From Lepidurus packardi (lineage: Eukaryota > Arthropoda > Branchiopoda > Notostraca > Triopsidae), in assembly GCA_023053545.1 (NCBI GenBank), contig JAKZAN010000004.1:12313235-12377234 (forward strand): a stretch of DNA of 64,000 nucleotides. The letters are read 5' to 3'. Within the stretch, counting starts at the first letter, position 1, and each line of letters begins with the position of its first letter. The notes below the pieces were generated by a model. It was given only the letters and a program-made list of their open reading frames with translations, searched no databases and was not told the DNA's origin. This document shows positions 31,477 through 44,400 of the stretch, piece by piece. The position numbers were made by a program, and so were the translations under genes.

Positions 31477-32414
31477 ATTATAGTTTTACAATAAAAACCG
31501 GAATTAAGCACGCCTTTTTCTCCCACTCGAAATTAGGACAAGCAACAATGAACTTTTGACCACCTGATTCGATTGTAATTGTCTGCATTCGCCGTACGGG
31601 CTCCGCTTTAGAGTATTAAACGTCCCCAACCTAAGCGTCACTTTCTACATGGAGGCGTAGCGAAAACCTTGCTAGCCGTAACTCTTTGCCCACTGGTTTG
31701 GTTCGAGATTCTGCACTGAGGAAGTATTATTTGCGGTTTGTTTCGCCATGCACGCCAGTGTTTCCAGTCTAGTCCCGTTGGTTAAAACCAGAAAAACATG
31801 CATGTAAGCTCCTTCAAAAGTTTTCTGTTATAAAATCGTGAAATTAGCATATTTTGCATGAACTCCAAAACGAGTCCGGACAAGTTCAGGCGAACGAATT
31901 CTTGTTTCTTTTTTTTCTTTGCCACTGAACGGAAATCAAGCCCGAAGCAACGCTATTAGCGCCAGTTGCTTCCAAGCAAGCACTCAGTGCGGTCGGTCTT
32001 TTCTTCAGCGGCGTTCTTTAAGCTAATAATGAAGCTTTATAACATACTGAATTAAACATTACCAATCGGATTAAGTATTATCTTCGAAAACCTCCAAAGA
32101 ATTCAAGTGCGCGTTTAAAGTGTTAAGTGTGGTGTTTGGCAAAAGCCTGGTCAGTAAAGAAAACGCCAGTAAAAAAGAAAGTATGTGTGTTAAGTGTGCA
32201 GTCTACTTCATCCCTGCTTTACATCATCCTTGCGGTTTGTTTCGCCATGTACACCAGTGTTTCCAGGTTTGTGCAATAAATTCAGTTTAGTCGATAAGAT
32301 TTGCAACTTTAATCTGCAAAGCTAATACTTGTGTTTGTTTATATTGTATTAGTTACATGATGCTGATATTTTTTCTCTCTTTTCTTCTAGTACTCAGCCA
32401 AAATAAAGCTAAAA
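31477..32414. repeat. CISD upstream region with pieces of the neighbouring element
   Basis: No gene is recognised. The word TTGCGGTTTGTTTCGCCATG occurs at about 31731 and again at about 32231, followed both times by CCAGTGTTTCCAG. The segment 31900-32235 (including GTGTTAAGTGTGGTGTTTGG) matches the reverse complement of about 40045-40400. It is therefore an outlying piece of the large inverted-repeat element. The CISD promoter should lie near 31480-31700. Confidence 0.65.
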
Positions 32415-35400
32415 GTGAACAGACGCCACTTCCCTCTGTACGCACTAGCCGTCACTTTGCGTAGCGGACGGAATTAATCCCGTCAGCCATTTTGTGAACA
32501 GACGCCAGGCCGACTCCACGTCAGGTAATTTGCTCCCGTTTTATTCAAATTTTTCGACTCCCATCCGACTTTTATCAAACTGAAAGGCAAACAGACCTAA
32601 GTACTATGCAATCAGCTTGCATATTATCACATTTTGTTAATTAAAAGTAACAATTTTGATAATGTTCGACATTATTCCCAGGGGTAAGCGTCAGTAGATT
32701 TCGAACACTTTTTCGAACGTTTTCAAGTTTATTCGCTCCCATTGGCTACATATTGCCATTAATTCAATTAACAACGTTTCCTCTAGTTAGGCGAAGATTT
32801 TGTTTATCCTATTTTTTCACGAAAATGTTCAAAATCCGATTTGAGCAATTTCAAGATTTCCCTTAATTCATCAATCCTCATGACTACCAACAAAGATACA
32901 CCCCTAGAGGGTAATCCCGTTTTTGGATTTAAAAAAATATCAATGCAAACAAATTTAGCAATTTTCCGGCTAAAAAACGTAATATTAAATTCCCGCATAG
33001 CCGCCATGGTCGGTCCCGGCCAAATCTCTAGCGAACGTTTTTGTCCCCGCCCTGTTCCGCCATCTTGATTTTTCTAGTCGGGTGGGATGACGTACTTTTT
33101 TCGAGACTCAAATTCAACTTGTCAAAGCGTAAACGCGTGTTAAGTTGTGTTTAACGATGAACAGTATTACTAAGAGTTGTCCCTTTTCTATTTATTAGGT
33201 GGTGACAAATTTCACAAACAGTTCTATCGTTACAAAGTGTTAAGTGTGTGGTCCTTTCCCTCCTCCCGTTCCGCTCAGCCAACTTTATCCCCCTGCCTTT
33301 TGCCATCCTTTGGGAGAAGAAAAAGAGAACCGCCACTTTTTTGTCTGCTAAGCTGAGGATGCGTGGAGACAGCCATTATTTCATCTTCTGTGGGAGCTGC
33401 CAGGAGAACCAGAAGAAAGGGTATGCCAGGAGTTGAAAAGTGTTGTGGCCGGTTAGGTCTTTAGCTGCAACATTTTAACTTCCTGGGGGACAGAAAAGTC
33501 TTCGCTGTGCCATACAATAGGTCTTAAATGGCAAAAACAGCGAAAACTTTTCTGGGGTCAGGGGTCAAACGGCTGGTGGAAGCCTCGACTGAAGAACGCG
33601 AAGACGCCGCCAGGCAGGGGGGAAAAAGTTTCGTCTGTGGACATTTCTGGCTGAGTACGTTCTTTTCTATTGAATTTAAATATTGATAACATTGTTAGTA
33701 ACGAACTTCCATCTCGTTTACAGGCTTTCACTCCCTTTGGGTCCCTTAGTGCTCCGGCTGGGATTTTGCCGTGTTATCAAGATTGTTGCTGTTTTTTTGG
33801 GGATCCACGTGTTCGCTCAGTCGAGGTAAGAACTTGTTTGAATTTTTTCCAAAGTGGCTTTCTGGTTTCTTTCCCTAAACCAAGAGTCCCTTTTATGTTT
33901 GAACATGTTGGTTAACATGGGGCCATAGAAGATGGATTGCTTTGAAAGTGTTTCATATAGCTCAGTTTTACCATTTTTATTTTTATTTTAGAGTTTTTAT
34001 TCTTTTTCTTTTTTCCTAGGCCGTTGACGAGAACGCGAGAAAAGGGAGGGCGAAGTCTCGGAAGGTTATTGGTCGTAGGAAAGCTAAGCAAAAGGGGAGC
34101 AGAACCTGCACCTGGTCGACTTTGGGCAAAACTCTGGCTTTCCCACACTTGCTATGTCTCCAGCCGGCGAAAATGGATACATTTGAGTCTTTTCAAAAAG
34201 GGAAGTACATTTCGGGTGTTTCTCTCTGCTTTCGTCTGCGTTTTTCTTTGTTGGGCAATTCAAACTTTAAAAAAAAAAAAAAAGTTTGGTAGTTTCTTGA
34301 GTTTGTGCAGAGAAAGCTTCGCTAATGCTAGCCACGCGAAGCTTTTCTGTTTGGAAGAATGAAACAATTCTTGGCCAGAAGTGTTTTATTTGTTTTCTTT
34401 CTTAAAAGTGTATACTAATTTTGTTGCTTTTATTCACATAGGCTATCTATGGGATCTCCTGCGTTATTACTTAACAACTTCTCCATGACATTGTGCCATT
34501 ATGTCGTTAAAAATTCCGTCCATTAGAAGAAAGCGAAGAGTCTTGTGAGCTGCAGTTATCCAATTCACCAGTTTCGCCCTTGGTGTTCACTACTGGAGGT
34601 AAAGTATTTTCATTGGAATGAACTCGATTTTTTTTAAATTAATGTTTGCTTGGTCCTAGGCTCTTGTGTGCTTCAGACGGAAACTTTCTTCAATTCCGCG
34701 GTGTTTTCAAGATTCCCGTACTCGTCTAATGTCCCGAAGGCAAAAGGAAGATGTAAATAAGTCGACTTGGGCAACGTCGCAATCGTCTGGAGCTCAAGTT
34801 AGTACTGTGCTTTGTGTTACTTCCATAATACTGATGCTTGTCTCTTTTGTTCTAGAAATCTCAGCGAAAATTAAGCTCAAGAGGGCACTTCTAGATTCTT
34901 ATAAGCTGCAGTTGTCAAGTTCACCAGTTTCGTCCATGGCGTTCATAACTGGTAAACCATTTTAAAATTAAATGAACTCATTTTCGAAAATTAACATCCC
35001 CTTGATCCATACGCTATTGTAAGCTTGAGATAGAGGTCTGTTGCGCTAACATTCCGTATCGAAACATTGTGTGAGCTGGTCCTATCATTGGGAATGTTCT
35101 TTGAAGGGTAAGTTGTTCCCTTGATAATTTCTCTCCAAAAAGAGTTTTCCGTAATGGAAATTTACGGAAATGTTTTTTCTCTTTTCTCTAGGCTTCCTCT
35201 TTTGAGCCTCTAGTCCTCTTTCCTCGCTATTTAGTAGCGCAGGCATTCCTAAAGAAGATTATCCGTGCAATACCGCAATAGCTGCAATACCGAAGATCAT
35301 CGTCATCATCAGCTCTTCTCTCAACCCTTGCCTTGCCTTTGAGCGCCGCCGTAGCTGATCCCGTTGATGTTCTTCACGTCGCCGGATTCGGATTTCGGAT

Positions 35401-35670
35401 TCGCCCTTTCTTGTGATGGAACTGGAGACCCAGAGGGCATAAGGTATGCTAGGAGGTTTGGCTGCGGTAAATCGCTTAAAGATTTGCTGGAATCCAACTT
35501 TCTGGGGGCAGAAAAGTTTCCGTTGCTGCATGATTCGTTAGGTTTTTAATTGGTAGCAACGGAGCTTCTCTGTTTTTTGGGGGGCGTGGTTTAGGTGGGT
35601 TTTGGATCCCACTGGAATTCAGGCAGGCCAGTGTTGAGTTCGACTGTGGGTTGAAAATGCAAAGTAAGTT
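32415..35670 (+). repeat. Left arm of the large inverted repeat
   Basis: Matches the reverse complement of 41425-44704. On the plus strand it contains exon-like blocks bounded by good splice signals. Examples are GTCGAG|GTAAGAAC at 33825 to TTTCCTAG at 34019, GGAG|GTAAAG at 34600 to GGTCCTAG at 34660, and CTCAA|GTTAGT at 34798 to GTTCTAG at 34856. Frames such as the 62-codon one at 33248-33436 and the 99-codon one at 34666-34965 have counterparts in the other arm. None resembles a known family. Confidence 0.8.
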
Positions 35671-37500
35671 CTCAAAGTACAGTGAGCTGGTCCGCTCATT
35701 TGTAATGGTTCGTCATCCTGCGTCACGCGCGTCGCCAGCTGGAAGATTTGAAAGCACCCAGAGGGATTCAAGTGTAGGTGGTGGGCTCGTAATTCTAAAA
35801 TTATACAAATGAGAGGTTTTGCTTCGCCCGGAATTTCTTTTTTGCTTATTTGTTACACCCACATTTGTTACACCCGCAATTTATTTGTTTCACCCACAAA
35901 ATCTAATTTCCGAAATTTCATTTTTGTTGTACGATTTGCAATTTTTTAAATAAAAGCGAAAATTCTGGAAATTTTTGTGTGATTGTTCGTAAAATCCGCT
36001 AAAAGGGGTGTGGCCTCCACAAAAAGGACGAATCCTATTGGTGGATTGGACCAAAAAGTGGGCGTGGCTCCTTTTCGAGCTGGGAAAGCGTTTTCTGGGC
36101 TTTTTTCCATAAGGATCCCTGCACGATCAAGGGGGTCCCCTTGAAAAATCGTCAAAAATTGAAAGCCTCGCCCCTTTCCCTGTTCCCAACTCCCTCCCCT
36201 GCTCGGTTTCCTATCCTCGATATTCGAGCTCGTAATGCCGAAGCATCGCAATTTCGAATATGGGAATAGGAACCTTGCCGGGAAGGCATTTGGTACAGGG
36301 AAAGGGAGCCAATTAATATTTCGTATTTTCGACGAAATAAACTGCCACGACCGGGAATCGAACCGAGGACCTTTGGGTCCCCAGTCGTGCGTGTTATCCA
36401 CGCGGTCATGGGCTTATATATAATAATCGTTGAAACATCTATAAATACAACTATGAACTGAACCAGTGTACAGTGTGAGGGTAGGGTGTGGTGGTGGTGA
36501 GGGTGTGAGGGCATCCATCTTTTTTTCGATTTATATATATTTGACGGTTTGCCCATTGCCATGACTTGTATTCTCTAAAAGTTTGCATTGTATCTATTCC
36601 TTTGTATTGTATTGAAAAGTGTAATAAAAAAAGCCTTCCTTAATTTTGGATTGTGAGTCAAAATCGTTCGAAATAATTACAAGGCCGTATGTTTGCTTTA
36701 CAGTATTTTTATTAAAAGCTCACAAATACAAGTTCGCATACATTATTGTTACCGTAGTTTGAAACACTAAAAAAATGGAAAAAAATGGTCTTGAATTTTC
36801 TTCGATTTCAAAGAGTGTAGGAAATAAATAAACATTGAAGAGGAACATCAGGGCAAAGGAGTTTCGACTCTGTTGATGTTGGACAGCACTCGCTCAGGTT
36901 GGGATGGACGTATGCATCTTTACGGAGTTCTACTTCTCTTTTTAAAGGGGAATCCGTCTTCAAAATGTCTGCAAACTATATAGATTATAAAACGATTCAG
37001 GTTTGTGAAGCAGAATAATTAATTTACTTGTGTTAGTAAAAAGTCAATTGTTTTAAGTTCTCAGAGCTGACAATTTATTTACTCCAGCAAAATAACAAGG
37101 CGCTCAGTGCTCAATAACAATAGCTCAACTAACTCTAACTGGTAATTTCCCGAAATTTAACTTAACTCGTCGCAATTGTGCCTTGATGGCTAAGAAAAAC
37201 GGACAAGAATAAAATACAGCTTTTCCGTTAAGGTTTACGCTCTTGAATCTTGAGCTCTTGATCTGGTAGCCGAAAGCGTATAGTTTAATCGGCGTAAATC
37301 TGGAATCCATCGGAGTGACGATCTTCAAAGTAGATTCTTGAGGCTTTTCCGTGATGATCCGGGACTTGCAGGAACTTCAAAGATGGCAGGAACTTCAAAG
37401 ATGGAACTTCAAAAATCCTTCTTGGGTAGGAGTTCTTCAGGCTTGAACATGTAGATGTAGAGCTCTGGTGACCATGTTCCATTTCCTTGGTTTGAACAGG
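35671..37500. other. Spacer of the inverted-repeat element, left part
   Basis: No protein gene is recognised. Short local repeats TTTGTTACACCCACA occur near 35850-35900. The tRNA-like SINE head at 36345-36416 is listed separately. A purine-rich GTGTGGTGGTGGTGAGGGTG tract lies at about 36487. Confidence 0.4.
36345..36416 (-). mobile_element. tRNA-derived SINE head or tRNA pseudogene
   Basis: On the minus strand TGACCGCGTGG at 36409-36399 resembles the RNA polymerase III A box, and GGTTCGATTCC at 36364-36354 matches the B box consensus. Their spacing is that of a tRNA gene. The acceptor stem does not pair and the T stem is imperfect, so it is not a working tRNA. A SINE head is the likeliest reading. 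Confidence 0.5.
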
Positions 37501-37503
37501 TCG

Positions 37504-38750
37504 TAGCCACTGCTGTCTATGGTTAGCCACCGCCCTAATGAAAACCTCCAACGATGTTTTCAAAAGGAATTGCCCGCCAAAGACCGCCACAACTGTCTAT
37601 GGTTGGCCACCGCCCTAATGAAAACCTCCAACGATGTTTTCAAAAGGAATTGCCCGCCAAAGACCGCCACTGCTGTCTTAAGTTAGCCACCGCCCTAATG
37701 AAAACCTCCAACGATGTTTTCACAAGGAATTGCCCGCCAAAGACCGCCACTGCTGTCTTAAGTTAGCCACCGCCCTAATGAAAACCTCCAACGATGTTTT
37801 CAATAGGAATTGCCCGCCAAAGACCGCCACAACTGTCTATGGTTGGCCACCGCCCTAATGAAAACCTCCAACGATGTTTTCAAAAGGAATTGCCCGCCAA
37901 AGACCGCCACTGCTGTCTTAAGTTAGCCACCGCCCTAATGAAAACCTCCAACGATGCTTTCAATAGGAATTGCCCGCCAAAGACCGCCACTGCTGTCTTA
38001 AGTTAGCCACCGCCCTAATGAAAACCTCCAACGATGTTTTCACAAGGAATTGCCCGCCAAAGACCGCCACTGCTGTCTTAAGTTAGCCACCGCCCTAATG
38101 AAAACCTCCAACGATGCTTTCAATAGGAATTGCCCGCCAAAGACCGCCACTGCTGTCTTAAGTTAGCCACCGCCCTAATGAAAACCTCCAACGATGTTTT
38201 CAAAAGGAATTGCCCGCCAAAGACCGCCACTGCTGTCTTAAGTTAGCCACCGCCCTAATGAAAACCTCCAACGATGCTTTCAATAGGAATTGCCCGCCAA
38301 AGACCGCCACTGCTGTCTTAAGTTAGCCACCGCCCTAATGAAAACCTCCAACGATGTTTTCACAAGGAATTGCCCGCCAAAGACCGCCACTGCTGTCTTA
38401 AGTTAGCCACCGCCCTAATGAAAACCTCCAACGATGTTTTCACAAGGAATTGCCCGCCAAAGACCGCCACTGCTGTCTTAAGTTAGCCACCGCCCTAATG
38501 AAAACCTCCAACGATGCTTTCAATAGGAATTGCCCGCCAAAGACCGCCACTGCTGTCTTAAGTTAGCCACCGCCCTAATGAAAACCTCCAACGATGTTTT
38601 CAAAAGGAATTGCCCGCCAAAGACCGCCACTGCTGTCTTAAGTTAGCCACCGCCCTAATGAAAACCTCCAACGATGTTTTCAAAAGGAATTGCCCGCCAA
38701 AGACCGCCACTGCTGTCTAAGGTTAGCCACCGCCATAGTGAAGACCTCAA
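37504..38750. repeat. 80-bp minisatellite, about 15.5 copies
   Basis: Head-to-tail units contain AGCCACCGCCCTAATGAAAA, CCTCCAACGATG and GGAATTGCCCGCCAAAGACC. Units differ at few sites (TGTTTTCAAAAGG, TGTTTTCACAAGG, TGCTTTCAATAGG), and these variants alternate in blocks, a sign of recent multi-unit duplication. The first units read CTGTCTATGG where later ones read CTGTCTTAAG. It lies in the spacer of the large inverted repeat. Open frames through it are periodic artefacts. Confidence 0.95.
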
Positions 38751-39420
38751 CGATGCTCGCCTGAAAGAAACAATGAATAGTAAAAACTTTTAAATGTAAA
38801 TTAAAGTGTCAGAACCATCACTCCGAAGCTCCCCATGACCTTTAAACTGAAATCGGATTCGTTAGATGTTGACCTCTTGGCACAGGATTACATCCTCTTC
38901 CCCTTCATTTCGCCACCGAAAACTAGAAGAAAAGAGAAAAATATCAGTACGCATGAAATCAATTCATAAACAAAATGTCTAAAACTTACAAATATGTGTG
39001 AACAAACACATCCGCAGAGGAAGGCTCCCGAAACGAGTGAAAATGCAAAACGTATGAAAAGGATCCAACTTGTCCTGATTCGCGTTTGTAGACTTCCGAT
39101 AACACATAAAAAAAACAACACAAGTTGCATAAAACATGTGAAAAGGAGAAGGACTTTGGAGAAGTAGAAAACTTGCCGAGTTTTGTGTTTGTAGACTTTC
39201 GATGGACAAATAAAAAACAACACAAGTTGCACACGTTTGAGACGTTCGTCAAGTCGACCTCACTTCTGCATTTCCGGTTCAGGACATCGTATGAACGTCG
39301 CAACACCCAGTGGTCCTCCCCCTTTCGCCACCTTCCACCCACTTTAGTCGATTAACGTTACCAAAGATCCTGCAACGAAACGTTAAGTAGAAAAAAGTAA
39401 GTTCCAAATGTTTACAAACG
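38751..39420. other. Spacer of the inverted-repeat element, right part
   Basis: Contains a short internal duplication: CAACACAAGTTGCA occurs near 39117 and 39219, together with TTGTAGACTT. Overlapping minus-strand frames exist but match no family. No gene is called. Confidence 0.4.
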
Positions 39421-41424
39421 AATCAAAATCTAAATGACATGGGAAAGACAAAGATTATCTTTTACCTCGACCTCGCGAACACTCCGACTTGCAAAAGTTG
39501 ACTTAGGCTTCGCAGGCAATCTTGGAAACACCGCTGAATGTGAAGAAAGCTCACCAAGGGACCAACCCGAAGAACGGTTTATCGCGGCACTTTTCACTCT
39601 TGGAAACACGGGGATTTGAAGAAGGGGCATGAAGGAATCCCGAAGATCAGGCAAATGGGTGAAACTTCCATCTGCACTTTTCGCTCTTGAATACACCGGG
39701 ATTTGAAGAAAGGGGAATGAAGGAATCCCAGGGATCAGACAAATGGGCGAAACTTCCATCCCTGCCAGGGCTGCGTTCTTCAGTAGAGGCTCCCCAAATC
39801 CGTTGACCACGCGTTAACCATAGAAAAGCTTCGTTGTTACCATTAAAGACCTAATGAACGGCAACAACCAAGACTTTTCGCCGCCCAGGAAATTAAAAGT
39901 TGCGGCAAAAGACCTAATCGGCCAACAACACTTTAACTCCTGGCATACCTGTTCCTTCTGGTTCTCCTGATTCCCACAGAAGGTAAGTAGCTACCTCCAA
40001 GTAGCAGAAGTATCAGCTTAGCAGATTAAAGTTGTAAATTGTGTCGACTGCGAAGGATGATGTAAGGCAGGGATGAAGTAGGCTGGGATGAAGTAGACAG
40101 GAGGGATGAATGGGAGGGATGAGAGCACACTTAACACCAACACATTTTGTTTTACTGGCATAGGCCTGGCCAGCCTTTTGCCAAACACCACACTTAACAC
40201 TTTAAACACGCACTTGAATTGACTCCAGGTATTCGAAGATCCAATTGGTAATGTTTTCGAATATAACACTTAATAGGATTGTTAATGTTCAACACGCTTG
40301 GTAATGTTTAACTATAAACTCACTACTAGCTTTCACAACATCGCTGGAGAAAAGCAAGTCTGCACTGACTGCTTGCTAGAGAGCAACTGACGTTATAGGG
40401 GTTCTTCAGGGTTTTCGAAGATCCAATTGGTAATGTTTTCAAAAATAACGCTTAAGCGGATTGTTAATGTTCAACATGCTTGGTAATGTTTAACTATAAA
40501 CTCACTACTAGCTTTCACAACATCGCTGGAGAAAAGCAAGTCTGCACTGATTGCTTGCTAGGGAGCAACTGATGTTATAGGAGTTCTTCAGGATGCACAT
40601 CCGTTCAAAGGCAACACACTTGTGGATTCGTTCTCTTGAACCTATCCGGACACGGTTTGATGTTGATACGAAAGCACAGCTTTCACAGCAACGAAAGTAC
40701 TGCGCAGCTTTGGTTCGGGTTCGTCAATCCATGGTAGCGAATCAGAGAACGGCTTGCCAAACCGAAACTTCTGCCGAATTCTACTACGACGTGGGTCGAA
40801 GGCCAGAATCGAGCCACTTCTTATGTCTTTGCTTTCTTCGAATGGACGGCATTTAACAACATAAAGGCACAATGTCATTGAGATGCTGTTAAGTAATAAT
40901 GCAGGAGATCCAATGGATAGCCTATTTGAATAAAAACAACAACACTAGTATAGAGAATTACAAAAATTAAAATCCAAAACTTACTCCGCCTCTTCATCAT
41001 CACACAGCCCCACAATGCACCCGAACCACGCCCACCAAAACCCAGAGAAGCTCCGTTGCTACCGTTTGAGACTTAACACACTGAAAATGAACGGGCCTGC
41101 TCGCGGTATTTCCCAATACGGAATAGTAGCCAAACGGAGCTCTATCTCAAGCCTATTAGACAATGACAAGGCAGATATTAATAAAAAAAGATCGAGTTCA
41201 TTCAAATCCAAAAATTTACCTTGGGTAATGAACATCAAAGATGAATCTGGTGAATCGGCTAACTGCAGCTCACAAGAATCATCGTTTTCTTCTAAAGTGG
41301 ACGGAGTTTAGCCTCACAAAGGCTTCAAATGAAGAGAATCTTGGGTAGTAACGCAGGGAATCCGGTTGAGAAGCCTTTTTGAATTACAAATAAAAATATT
41401 AATATTCAATAAACACAAAATAAG
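39421..41424 (-). repeat. Extra diverged copies of right-arm modules
   Basis: Segments here repeat parts of the right arm in the same orientation. About 39820-39990 resembles 43560-43740 (GACCTAA, CTGGCATACCT, CTTCTGGTTCTCCTG). About 40840-40945 resembles 42596-42700 (GCACAATGTCATGGAGA-like, GCAGGAGATCC). About 41020-41345 resembles 42160-42600 and 41500-41560. Within it, a block of about 185 bp at 40215-40395 is tandemly repeated at 40410-40595 (CCAATTGGTAATGTTTTC, TAAACTCACTACTAGC). The right side is therefore a small family of modules. Confidence 0.75.
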
Positions 41425-44400
41425 ATAAAAACTTACTCCACTTCTTCGATCAACAGACGAACTCAACCCTGGCCTGCCTGCCTGACTTCCATCGGTATCC
41501 GAAATCCACCTAAACCACGCCCCCCCAAAAAACAGAGAAGCTCCGTTGCTACCATTAAAGACCTAACGAATCATGCAGCAACGGAAACTTTTCTGCCCCC
41601 TAGAAAGTTGGATTGCAACAAATCTTTAAGCGATTTACCGCAACCAAACCTCCTAGCATACCTTATGCCCTCTGGGTCTCCGGTTCCATCACAAGAAAGG
41701 GCGAATCCGAAATCCAAATCAAAGGCGACGTGAAGAACATCAACGGGATCAGCTACGGCGGCGCTCAAAGGCAAGGCAAGGGTTGAGAGAAGAGTTGATG
41801 ATGACGATGATCTTCGGTATTGTAGCTGGAAGAATCGCCATTGATGCACGGATAATCTTCTTTAGGAATACCTGCGCTACTAAATAGCGAGGAAAGAGCA
41901 CTAGGGGCTCAAAAGAGGAAGCCTAGAGCAAAGAGGAATGAGAAAAACATTAATACATTCAAAAAAAATTTCCACTACGGAAAACTCTTTTTGGAGCGAA
42001 ATTATCAAAGGAACAACTTACCCTTCAAAGAACATTCCCAATGATAGGACCAGCTCACACAATGTTGCGATACGGAATGTTAGCGCAACAGACCTCTATC
42101 TCAAGCTTACAATAGCCTATGGATCAAGGGGATGTTAATTTTCGAAAATGAGTTCACTTAATTTTAAAATGGTTTACCAGTTATGAACGCCATGGACGAA
42201 ACTGGTGAATTTGACAACTGCAGCTTATAAGAATCTAGAAGTGTCCTCTTGAGCTTAATTTTCGCTGAGATTTCTAGAACAAAGGAGACAAGCATCAGTA
42301 TTATGTAACTAACACAAAGCACAGTACTAACTTGAGCTCCAGACGATTGCGACGTTGCCCAAGTCGACTTATTTACATCTTCCTTTTGCCTTCGGGACAT
42401 TAGACGAGTACGGGAATCTTGAAAACACCGCGGAATTGAAGAAAGTTTCCGTCTGAAGCACACAAGAGCCTAGGACCAAGCAAACATTAATTTTAAAAAA
42501 ATCGAGTTCATTCCAATGAAAATACTTTACCTCCAGTAGTGAACACCAAGGGCGAAACTGGTGAATTGGATAACTGCAGCTCACAAGACTCTTCGCTTTC
42601 TTCTAATGGACGGAATTTTTAACGACATAATGGCACAATGTCATGGAGAAGTTGTTAAGTAATAACGCAGGAGATCCCATAGATAGCCTATGTGAATAAA
42701 AGCAACAAAATTAGTATACACTTTTAAAAAAGAAAACAAATAAAACACTTCTGGCCAAGAATTGTTTCATTCTTCCAAACAGAAAAGCTTCGCGTGGCTA
42801 GCATTAGCGAAGCTTTCTCTGCACAAACTCAAGAAACTACCAAACTTTTTTTTTACAAAAAAGTTTGAATTGCCCAACAAAGAAGAACGCAGACGAAAGC
42901 AGAGAGAAACACCCGAAATGTACTTCCCTTTTTGAAAAGACTCAAATGTATCCATTTTCGCCGGCTGGAGACATAGCAAGTGTGGGAAAGCCAGAGTTTT
43001 GCCCTAAGTCGACCAGGTGCAGGTTCTGCTCCCCTTTTGCTTAGCTTTCGTACGTCCAATAACCTCCCGAGACTTCGCCCTCCCTTTTCTCGCGTTCTCG
43101 TCAACGTCCTAGGAAAAAAGACAAAGAATAAAAACTCTAAAATAAAAATTGTAAAACTGAGCTATATGAAACACTTTCAAAGCAATCCATCTTCTATGGC
43201 CATGTTAACCAACATGTTCAAACATAAAATGGACTCTTGGTTTAGGGAAAGAACCAGAAAGCCACTTTGGAAAAAATTCAAACAAGTTCTTACCTCGACT
43301 GAGCGAACACGTGGGTCCCCATAAAACAGCAACAATCTTGATAACACGGCAAAATCCCAGCCGGAGCACTAAGGGACCCAAAGGGAGTGAAAGCCTGTAA
43401 ACGAGATGGAAGTTCGTTACTAACAATGTTATCAATATTTAAATTCAATAGAAAAGAACGTACTCGGCCAGAAATGTCCACAGACGAAACTTTTTCCCCC
43501 GTGCCTGGCGGCGTCTTCGCGTTCTTCAGTCGAGGCTTCCACCAGCCGTTTGACCCCTGACCCCAGAAAAGTTTTCGCTGTTTTTGCCATTTAAGACCTA
43601 TTGTATGGCACAGCGAAGACTTTTCTGTCCCCCCAGGAAGTTAAAATGTTGCAGCTAAAGACCTAACCGGCCACAACACTTTTCAACCCCTGGCATACCT
43701 TTTCTTCTGGTTCTCCTGGCAGCTCCCACAGAAGATGAAATAATAGCTGTCTCCACGCATCCTCAGCTTAGCAGACAAAAAAGTGGCGGTTCTCTTTTTC
43801 TTCTCCAAAAGGATGGCAAAAGGCAGGGGGATAAAGTTGGCTGAGCGGAACGGGAGGAGGGAAAGGACCACACACTTAACACTTTGTAACGATAGAACTG
43901 TTTGTGAAATTTGTCACCACCTAATAAATAGAAAAGGGACAACTCTTAGTAATACTGTTCATCGTTAAACACAACTTAACACGCGTTTACGCTTTGACAA
44001 GTTGAATTTGAGTCTCGAAAAAAGTACGTCATCCCACCCGACTAGAAAAATCAAGATGGCGGAACAGGGCGGGGACAAAAACGTTCGCTAGAGCTTTGGC
44101 CGGGACCGACCATGGCGGCTATGCGGGAATTTTTAATATTACGTTTTTTAGCCGGAAAATTGCTAAATTTGTTTGCATTGATATTTTTTAAATCCAAAAA
44201 CGGGATTACCCTCCAGGGGTGTATCTTTGTTGGTAGTCATGAGGATTGATGAATTAAGGGAAATCTTGAAATTGCTCAAATCGGATTTTGAACATTTTCG
44301 TGAAAAAATAGGATAAACAAAATCTTCGCCTAACTAGAGGAAACTTTGTTAATTGAATTAATGGCAATATGTATATAGTAGCCAATGGGAGCGAATAAAC

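Noticed and set aside
37554-38006. 70-codon open frames in the minisatellite
   Set aside because: They recur with the 240-bp (3 x 80) period and end in the same place each time; no start context, no family match.
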